Assembly (NCBI GenBank): GCA_005883885.1 | Contig: VAYF01000118.1 | Location: 1-5,092, forward strand | DNA length: 5,092 bases | Source of the DNA: Actinomycetota bacterium | Lineage (GTDB): Bacteria > Actinomycetota > UBA4738 > HRBIN12 | Direction of reading: 5' to 3' | The notes under the pieces: model-generated | The model's input: only the letters and a program-made list of their open reading frames with translations | Databases searched by the model: none | Told to the model about the DNA's origin: nothing | Program-made: the position numbers and the translations under genes | In this document: positions 1 through 3,956 of the stretch, one piece after another | How the letters are laid out: each line of letters opens with the position of its first letter | How positions within the stretch are numbered: the stretch's first letter is position 1

Positions 1-78
1 CGACGAAGCACACCCGTTCGACAGATGCACGCAAGGGCCCGTCAAGAGCCGAGCGGGTCCAGGTCGCTCCCGACGTGA
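1..78. other. Unassigned left edge, downstream of the STAS gene
   Basis: This short stretch follows the stop codon of the minus-strand STAS gene. I find no convincing coding start, no RNA gene and no hairpin followed by a T-run. Some frames stay open to the window edge, but none gives a recognisable protein. A GGGCCC palindrome lies at 35-40. On the minus strand, TTGACG (45-40) resembles a -35 box, but no TAnnnT box follows at the right distance, so I do not call a promoter. Confidence 0.4.
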
Positions 79-405
79 TCAGGGCGGGCGGACCACGACG
101 TTCGGTAACGCGCCGTCCGTCAGGCCGACGAGGTGCAGGAGGGTGAACACCTGTGGGGATGACTGGACGATCATGTCCTTCCATCTGCCGAGCTCCAGCA
201 CCTCGATCAGCGCCCGGAGCCCCGCGGAGTCCATGAAGGTCACGCCGGAAAGATCGACCAGGAAGCCCGTGGCCGGCGCTTCCATCACGGCCCTCGAGGC
301 TTCCTCGGCGAACGGCTCCGCCGAAGAGAGATCTACCTCGCCACGCACGAAGATGCCCGTGGCGGTCCTGTCGAGTCCCCAGGTGCTGGGCATGATCTCG
401 GGCAC
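79..405 (-). CDS. STAS-domain anti-sigma factor antagonist (SpoIIAA/RsbV-like)
   Basis: A 108-residue single-domain STAS protein, the usual size for this family. Proteins of this type bind a serine-kinase anti-sigma factor and free its sigma factor; phosphorylation of a conserved serine switches them off. Visible features are the N-terminal strand with G-E-V-D-L-S-S-A (residues 22-29), then D-L-S-G-V-T-F-M-D-S-A-G-L at 51-63. Ser60, directly after Asp59, is the expected phosphorylation site by analogy with SpoIIAA. The C-terminal S-P-Q-V-F-T-L-L-H-L-V-G-L segment (83-95) is also typical. The start is uncertain: GTG at 405 has no clear ribosome binding site, and an in-frame ATG four codons later (393) is possible. 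The gene is divergent from a second STAS gene. No kinase, phosphatase or sigma factor is in the window, so the partner is unknown. The STAS fold is secure; the target pathway is inference. Confidence 0.93.
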   Translation of the reverse strand: MPEIMPSTWGLDRTATGIFVRGEVDLSSAEPFAEEASRAVMEAPATGFLVDLSGVTFMDSAGLRALIEVLELGRWKDMIVQSSPQVFTLLHLVGLTDGALPNVVVRPP

Positions 406-413
406 GGTCTACA

Positions 414-425
414 CCGACGCGTCGG
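414..425. promoter_or_regulatory. 12 bp perfect palindrome, candidate operator
   Basis: CCGACGCGTCGG is a perfect palindrome 9 bp upstream of the GTG start of the minus-strand STAS gene. On the minus strand it falls between a weak -35-like TTGCGA (436-431) and a poor -10-like TAGACC (411-406), where a bound dimer could block RNA polymerase. No factor is identified. A chance palindrome is possible in such GC-rich DNA. Confidence 0.3.
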
Positions 426-429
426 ACGG

Positions 430-448
430 TCGCAAGCTGTTTCGCAAG
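430..448. repeat. Direct repeat of TCGCAAG with 12 bp period
   Basis: TCGCAAG occurs at 430-436 and again at 442-448, a 12 bp step in the region between the divergent STAS genes and beside the palindrome at 414-425. Repeats spaced by about one helical turn can be binding half-sites, but only two copies are present and no known regulator is recognised. Confidence 0.3.
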
Positions 449-492
449 AACGAAGCCCTGACCCGAAGGGCCGACCGCCCGGGTGGAAGGTG

Positions 493-498
493 TAATCT
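493..498 (+). promoter_or_regulatory. Possible -10 box for the second STAS gene
   Basis: TAATCT fits the TAnnnT pattern of -10 elements and would start a transcript near 505, leaving a leader of about 70 nt before the ATG at 576. No acceptable -35 lies 16-18 bp upstream (17 bp gives GCCGAC). The predicted leader contains CCCGGTC (509-515) and GACCGGG (539-545), an inverted repeat that competes with the smaller hairpin CGGTC/GACCG at 511-525. The call is weak. Confidence 0.18.
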
Positions 499-561
499 CA
501 AGACTCACCCCGGTCGCCTGGACCGTCCGCGCTTACCTGACCGGGCGCCCTCCGACCCATG

Positions 562-567
562 AGAAGG
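562..567 (+). promoter_or_regulatory. Ribosome binding site that fixes the start of the second STAS gene
   Basis: AGAAGG lies 8 nt upstream of the ATG at 576. It decides the start against an in-frame GTG at 483, which would add 31 residues lacking any similarity to a STAS domain. Confidence 0.7.
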
Positions 568-575
568 GCGGCACC

Positions 576-896
576 ATGACTGATTTCGCCATCAACTCCG
601 CCGGACCCAGGACGTTCTTCTTGAGCGGCGAACTCGACATGTCGACCGCACCCCTTATGGAAACCGCTATCGCTCCGGCGCTGGCGATGGGTGGGCCCGT
701 GACCCTCGATCTGTCGGACCTGGCATTCATCGATTCAAGCGGCGTCGGATCGATCGTTCGAAGCCTGAGGGCGCTGCCTTCGGGCTGCATCGTGCTCCAC
801 GGTGTCCGGAGCGCGGCCCAGAGGGTCATCCAGATCATGGGCGTCGATCAAGCGTCGGCGAACCTTCACGTCATCCCCTGCGCGGTTCCCGTCTGA
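576..896 (+). CDS. STAS-domain anti-sigma factor antagonist (SpoIIAA/RsbV-like)
   Basis: A second single-domain STAS protein, 106 residues from the ATG chosen by its ribosome binding site. The domain starts with F-F-L-S-G-E-L-D-M-S-T-A (14-25) and carries L-D-L-S-D-L-A-F-I-D-S-S-G-V at 44-57. Ser54 after Asp53 is the expected phospho-acceptor, and Ser55 is adjacent. The C-terminal helix region (S-A-A-Q-R-V-I-Q-I-M-G-V, 79-90) also fits the family. It should act as a phosphorylation-switched binding partner of an anti-sigma factor or another HATPase-type kinase in the cytoplasm. It is transcribed away from the first STAS gene, and the two differ clearly outside the conserved motifs, so a recent tandem duplication is unlikely. 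No cognate kinase is nearby, so the target is unknown. Confidence 0.93.
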   Translation: MTDFAINSAGPRTFFLSGELDMSTAPLMETAIAPALAMGGPVTLDLSDLAFIDSSGVGSIVRSLRALPSGCIVLHGVRSAAQRVIQIMGVDQASANLHVIPCAVPV

Positions 897-948
897 GGCC
901 GCGCCGCAGAGACGATCCACGTTCGACCCGCCTGTTCCGAGCCTCGCT

Positions 949-977
949 TTGCGCGCGCGGCCTGGACGGCATACGCT
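949..977 (+). promoter_or_regulatory. Candidate sigma70-type promoter for the beta-helix membrane protein
   Basis: TTGCGC (949-954) and TACGCT (972-977) are separated by 17 bp. The -10 fits TAnnnT and the -35 keeps the TTG core. A transcript from about 984 would have a 20 nt leader holding the strong ribosome binding site GGAGG at 991-995. Each box matches the E. coli consensus at only three of six positions, so this rests on spacing and location. Confidence 0.33.
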
Positions 978-1003
978 GGGCGGGCATCGCGGAGGGGGGA
1001 TCG

Positions 1004-1930
1004 ATGCACATCCATATCCGGCAACTCGTGCGAGCGTGCCTCTGTGGATCCGTGTTCATGGTCGTCCTTGCGGTGCCCGCGTCCGCGCAGGGATCCACGA
1101 ACGACAACCCGTCTCGCAACCAGATCGTGCTGAGTGGCCAACTCATCGTGCCGCAGGGCGACACCGTGGACACCGCGTTGATCTTCCATGGGCCGGCAAC
1201 GATCGCGGGGACCGTCACCGGGTCCGTCGTCGTGTTCGACGGCAGGACCGATGTCTCCGGACACGTCGCGGGTGATGTCGTCGTCTTCAACGGCGCGGTC
1301 ACCGTTCGTTCGGGCGCCCAGATCGGGGGCGACCTCGTCACGACGGACACACCGACGGTCGAGCAGGGCGCCACGATCACCGGACAGCAGCAGCGCGTGG
1401 CGACCCGGTTCAACACCGGCGACGTCGGCTTCGCGAGTCGGATCGCGTGGTGGATCGGCTACTCAGTCTCCACGCTGGTTCTGGGGCTCTTCCTCCTGCT
1501 CGTCGCCCCGGCCCTCGACGGCGCGATCGTCCGGGCCTTCCGGCAGCGAACGGGGGCCTCGATCGGGCTCGGGGTCGCGGCGTTCTTCCTGCTGCCGCTC
1601 GTCGCGATCCTGTTCCTCGTCGTCGTGATCGCGATCCCGTTGGGACTGTTCCTGTTGCTCGCGCTGGCGTTCCTGTACACGATCGGGTACGTCGCGGGTG
1701 CACACGCGATCGGCCGGATGGTGGTGAAGCAGCCGACCTCTCGGTTCCTCGCGTTCCTGGTCGGATGGTTGATCGTGCGGGTGCTCGGTCTGGTCCCGGT
1801 CCTGGGTGGCATCGCGTGGACCTTGGTCTCGATCTTCGGGCTCGGTCTGCTGTGGGTCGCCTCGAGGCGGAGCGGGATCGAGGACGCGATCCCGCCCACG
1901 CCGCCAGCTCCGGTTGGAGCGGGCACGTAG
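1004..1930 (+). CDS. Exported membrane protein with bactofilin-like beta-helix segment and polytopic C-terminus
   Basis: A 308-residue protein whose ATG follows a strong GGAGG (991-995, 8 nt spacing). Residues 1-28 form a signal peptide: a basic start, a hydrophobic core (about 11-24), then V-P-A-S-A before Gln29. Residues 40-127 are rich in Gly, Val and Thr and contain an imperfect repeat of about 18 residues, seen in G-S-V-V-V-F-D-G (73-80) and G-D-V-V-V-F-N-G (90-97), followed by G-G-D-L-V-T. Such repeats form the right-handed beta-helix of bactofilin-type (polymer-forming) domains. Residues 148-286 contain about four to five membrane segments (roughly 150-170, 188-211, 212-232, 247-265, 266-286). 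A Pro-rich tail ends the protein. The predicted topology puts the beta-helix outside the cytoplasm, unlike classical cytosolic bactofilins. A role in envelope organisation or surface sensing is inference. Similar hybrids are often annotated as polymer-forming cytoskeletal proteins. The stop lies 1 bp from the convergent MBL gene. Confidence 0.85.
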   Translation: MHIHIRQLVRACLCGSVFMVVLAVPASAQGSTNDNPSRNQIVLSGQLIVPQGDTVDTALIFHGPATIAGTVTGSVVVFDGRTDVSGHVAGDVVVFNGAVTVRSGAQIGGDLVTTDTPTVEQGATITGQQQRVATRFNTGDVGFASRIAWWIGYSVSTLVLGLFLLLVAPALDGAIVRAFRQRTGASIGLGVAAFFLLPLVAILFLVVVIAIPLGLFLLLALAFLYTIGYVAGAHAIGRMVVKQPTSRFLAFLVGWLIVRVLGLVPVLGGIAWTLVSIFGLGLLWVASRRSGIEDAIPPTPPAPVGAGT

Positions 1931-1931
1931 C

Positions 1932-2774
1932 TCAGAGCTCGAACGTCATCCCTTCGCGGGCGAGCTCGACCTCGTCCGGCCCAGAGGCACTGAGCTCCTT
2001 CGCTCTCGCGAGCACGCCTTCCAACTGCGTATCCGTATGAAGGGGGTCGTGGTGGAAGAGCACGAGCCGCTCGGCCCCGGCTCTCCTCCCGAACGTCACC
2101 GCATCTTCGGTGCTCGAATGCCCCCAGCCGACCCGCTCGTCGTACTCCGCCTTCGTGTACTGGGCGTCGTGCAGGAGCACCGTCGAGCCCTCGGCCAGCG
2201 CGAAGCCAGAGATCCACTCGGTTCCCACGGTGGACAGGTCCGAGCCCAACGCCGGTTCGTGATCGGGGAGATAGGCGAGCGCATGACCGTTCTCCTCCAC
2301 GCGGTAGCCGACGGTCGGCCCGGGATGCTTGACGAGCTGGGCGGTGACGGCCGCCGAGCCGATCCGCCATGTCCGGGTCGGCGTATCCCGGAACTCGGGG
2401 TGGGACGGGATGCTGCGGAGGTGCACGGGGAAGAATGGCGGAGCGAAGTACGGGGCGATCCGGCTGCGCAGCCCGCGGATCGGCGACGGTGGTCCCCACA
2501 CGTTGAGCTCGACCGACGGATCCCAGATCGGATCGAAGAACCGAAGGCCCTCGATGTGGTCGGTGTGCAGGTGCGTGATGAACACGTCGATCCGTTCCGG
2601 ATGATCGCCTCCCAGCGCCATGCCGAGCGGGCGGATACCGCTACCGGCATCGAGGATCAGCAGCGAGCCATCCGAGAGCTGGACCGACACGCATGAGGTC
2701 TGACCGCCGAACCGAACCGTCTCGGGTCCCGGCGATGCGAGCGACCCGCGGCATCCCCAGACCCTCACCTTCAC
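1932..2774 (-). CDS. MBL-fold metallo-hydrolase, TaR3-like
   Basis: A 280-residue metallo-beta-lactamase-fold hydrolase of full length for a single-domain member. The N-terminus M-K-V-R-V-W-G-C-R-G-S and G-G-Q-T-S-C-V (23-29) are typical of the TaR3-like/PhnP-RNase Z-like branch. The metal-binding signature H-L-H-T-D-H is at 68-73. Further probable ligands are His150 (K-H-P-G), Asp171 (L-P-D-H-E) and His241 in F-H-H-D-P; H-D-A-Q-Y (202-206) and G-W-G-H-S-S (216-221) are other conserved active-site segments. The enzyme should be cytoplasmic and bind two divalent metals. Phosphodiester hydrolysis is the likely chemistry for this branch, but the substrate is unknown. It starts at a GTG overlapping the stop of the upstream PAS gene, so the two are probably co-translated. 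The fold is certain; the substrate is not. Confidence 0.94.
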   Translation of the reverse strand: MKVRVWGCRGSLASPGPETVRFGGQTSCVSVQLSDGSLLILDAGSGIRPLGMALGGDHPERIDVFITHLHTDHIEGLRFFDPIWDPSVELNVWGPPSPIRGLRSRIAPYFAPPFFPVHLRSIPSHPEFRDTPTRTWRIGSAAVTAQLVKHPGPTVGYRVEENGHALAYLPDHEPALGSDLSTVGTEWISGFALAEGSTVLLHDAQYTKAEYDERVGWGHSSTEDAVTFGRRAGAERLVLFHHDPLHTDTQLEGVLARAKELSASGPDEVELAREGMTFEL

Positions 2775-3193
2775 CGCCCGGTCGTCCCCTCCGGTGGACG
2801 CTCCCAGAACACGGCGATCGCTCCGACGATCTCGTCCTCGCGGATCAACAAGGGGAAGGCGGTCGCTTCGATCGCGCGAGCCACGCGGTCGCCACCGACG
2901 ATCCGGAACGAGCGATGCGAAGCGCGTCCCTCACGGAAGGCGACGCCGAGCGGCAGATCCTCGAGTGGGATGGGCCGCCCCTCGTCGTCGGTCGGCGACC
3001 ACTCCGTCGCCCATCCGCCGGCCCGGAGCTCTCCCGTCTCGGCGTACGTTCGGCCCAAGACCGGCTCGGCCGCCTCGTTGAAGTAGACGAGCGTGCCCTC
3101 GTGATCCACCACGAACACCGGCGTGGCGAGCCGAGACGCCAGGTCGCGAGCCAGGATCAGGATGAGGTTCCGCTGTGGATGCGCCTCTGCCAT
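2771..3193 (-). CDS. Small stand-alone PAS-domain protein
   Basis: A 140-residue protein made almost entirely of one PAS domain (about residues 14-131). It opens with a short helix and then V-F-V-V-D-H-E-G-T-L-V-Y-F-N-E-A-A-E-P-V-L-G (26-47), the classic PAS core in which a ligand or cofactor pocket is formed. It ends with the strands A-R-A-I-E-A-T-A-F-P-L (105-115) and V-G-A-I-A-V-F-W-E (123-131). No kinase, cyclase, GGDEF or DNA-binding domain is attached, so it must act through a partner. The obvious candidate is the MBL hydrolase, whose GTG start overlaps its TGA (GTGA). I chose the ATG at 3193. An in-frame upstream start at 3421 would add 76 low-complexity residues and run over the start of the divergent HAD gene. 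A well-placed promoter ends 6 nt before this ATG. The ligand cannot be predicted; a conserved heme or flavin residue is not obvious. Confidence 0.88.
   Translation of the reverse strand: MAEAHPQRNLILILARDLASRLATPVFVVDHEGTLVYFNEAAEPVLGRTYAETGELRAGGWATEWSPTDDEGRPIPLEDLPLGVAFREGRASHRSFRIVGGDRVARAIEATAFPLLIREDEIVGAIAVFWERPPEGTTGR
2785..2792 (-). promoter_or_regulatory. Internal ribosome binding site for the MBL gene
   Basis: GGAGGGGA, read on the minus strand, lies within the last codons of the PAS gene, 10 nt from its last base to the GTG start of the MBL hydrolase. It supports the GTG as the true start and re-initiation by ribosomes finishing the PAS gene. Confidence 0.55.
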
Positions 3194-3199
3194 GGGCCG

Positions 3200-3228
3200 A
3201 CGGTATGGTCGCCACACCGGAAGGGCAA
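3200..3228 (-). promoter_or_regulatory. Leaderless-type promoter for the PAS-MBL operon
   Basis: On the minus strand TTGCCC (3228-3223) is followed after 17 bp by TACCGT (3205-3200). The -10 ends 6 nt before the ATG at 3193, so transcription would begin at or next to the start codon. No ribosome binding site precedes this ATG, as expected for a leaderless mRNA. Spacing and TAnnnT are good, but the boxes are only partial consensus matches. Confidence 0.5.
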
Positions 3229-3240
3229 GCCGGCGAGGGC

Positions 3241-3246
3241 TACGAT
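3241..3246 (+). promoter_or_regulatory. Leaderless-type -10 box for the HAD gene
   Basis: TACGAT matches five of six to TATAAT at key positions T1, A2, A5 and T6 and ends 8 nt before the ATG at 3255, placing the expected start site close to the codon. No TTG-type -35 is found at 16-18 bp; the corresponding region (3217-3223) overlaps the -35 of the divergent PAS promoter. A weak GGCGG (3248-3253) could instead serve as a ribosome binding site, but it is too close to the ATG. Confidence 0.4.
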
Positions 3247-3254
3247 CGGCGGCG

Positions 3255-3944
3255 ATGAAGGTCAAGGCGGTGCTGTTCGACATCGACGGCACCCTCATCG
3301 ACACCGGTGGGGCGGGGGCTCGCAGCTGGCGGTGGGCGTTCGAGCGGCTCCACAGCGTGCCGGCCGATATCGCGACGTCCTCGTCGGCCGGGATGACCGA
3401 CCCGGACGTCGCGATCCGCACGTTCGAGGGCGTCCTCGGGCGAGCGCCGTCGGATCACGAGCTCGCGCGGCTGTTCGCCTGGTACGTCTATCGGCTCCAG
3501 CACGAGGTCGAGACATCGGCGGGCTACCGGGTCCTCGGCGGCGTGGTGGAGACGCTGCGCCGGCTGATGGATCGCGGCGTCGTGCTCGGCATCGTGAGCG
3601 GCGGGCTGGAAGGGAGCGCCCGCATCAAGCTCGAGCGCGGCCATCTGAACCGCTACTTCCCGGTCGGCGCCTTCGGGACCGATTCGCGCGATCGGCACGA
3701 GATCACGCGAGTCGCCATCGCTCGCGTCTCCACGATGCACGGTCGCGACATCGAGCCGGGCGAGGTGATCGTCGTCGGCGACACCCCGCTCGACGTCGAC
3801 GCGGCGAAGGCGGTGGGCGCGATCTCGCTGGGGGTCGCGAGCGGCAGGTACTCCGTGGACGAGCTCCGGCGAGCCGGTGCCGACCTCGTGCTCGGGTCGC
3901 TCGACGAGCCGTTCCCGCTCGCGACCGATCACGCCGAGACGTGA
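3255..3944 (+). CDS. HAD-superfamily hydrolase, phosphoglycolate phosphatase-like
   Basis: A 229-residue haloacid dehalogenase-type phosphatase of normal length for the family. Motif I is F-D-I-D-G-T-L-I-D (8-16), with Asp9 the expected nucleophile and Asp11 the acid/base. A helical C1 cap spans about 17-85 and includes A-G-M-T-D-P-D (45-51), where relatives usually carry a G-x-T-D stretch. Motif II is I-V-S-G-G (113-117), with Ser115. Motif III is probably Lys125 in A-R-I-K-L-E. Motif IV is V-V-G-D-T-P-L-D-V-D-A-A-K-A (173-186), with Asp176 and Asp180 as Mg2+ ligands. All catalytic elements are present, so it should be active on a small phosphomonoester; the substrate (2-phosphoglycolate, a sugar phosphate or a nucleotide) cannot be told from sequence. 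The ATG at 3255 begins directly at the domain. It diverges from the PAS gene over 61 bp and converges on the GH15 gene. Confidence 0.94.
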   Translation: MKVKAVLFDIDGTLIDTGGAGARSWRWAFERLHSVPADIATSSSAGMTDPDVAIRTFEGVLGRAPSDHELARLFAWYVYRLQHEVETSAGYRVLGGVVETLRRLMDRGVVLGIVSGGLEGSARIKLERGHLNRYFPVGAFGTDSRDRHEITRVAIARVSTMHGRDIEPGEVIVVGDTPLDVDAAKAVGAISLGVASGRYSVDELRRAGADLVLGSLDEPFPLATDHAET

Positions 3945-3956
3945 GACCGCGCGGTC
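3945..3956. repeat. 12 bp palindrome at the HAD/GH15 convergent junction
   Basis: GACCGCGCGGTC is a perfect palindrome that fills the 10 bp gap between the stop of the HAD gene and the stop of the GH15 gene and enters the latter. It might form a short bidirectional hairpin, but a four-base loop leaves only four paired bases and no T-run follows on either strand. A classical terminator is therefore not supported. Confidence 0.3.

Noticed and set aside
483..575. N-terminal extension of the second STAS protein from GTG at 483
   Set aside because: The ATG at 576 has AGAAGG at a proper distance and starts just before the STAS fold; the extension is not STAS-like.
1459..2499. A 346-codon open frame on the minus strand
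   Set aside because: It overlaps the MBL gene in another frame and runs antisense to the membrane protein. The translation is low-complexity and Arg-rich, while both overlapped genes have clear family motifs.
3194..3421. N-terminal extension of the PAS protein to an upstream start at 3421 (or GTG at 3217)
   Set aside because: The added residues show no domain, overlap the HAD gene antisense, and contain the -35/-10 boxes that sit correctly for the ATG at 3193.
3945..3956. Bidirectional Rho-independent terminator between HAD and GH15
   Set aside because: The palindrome has no room for a stable stem with a loop and there is no T-run on either strand. It is listed only as a palindrome.
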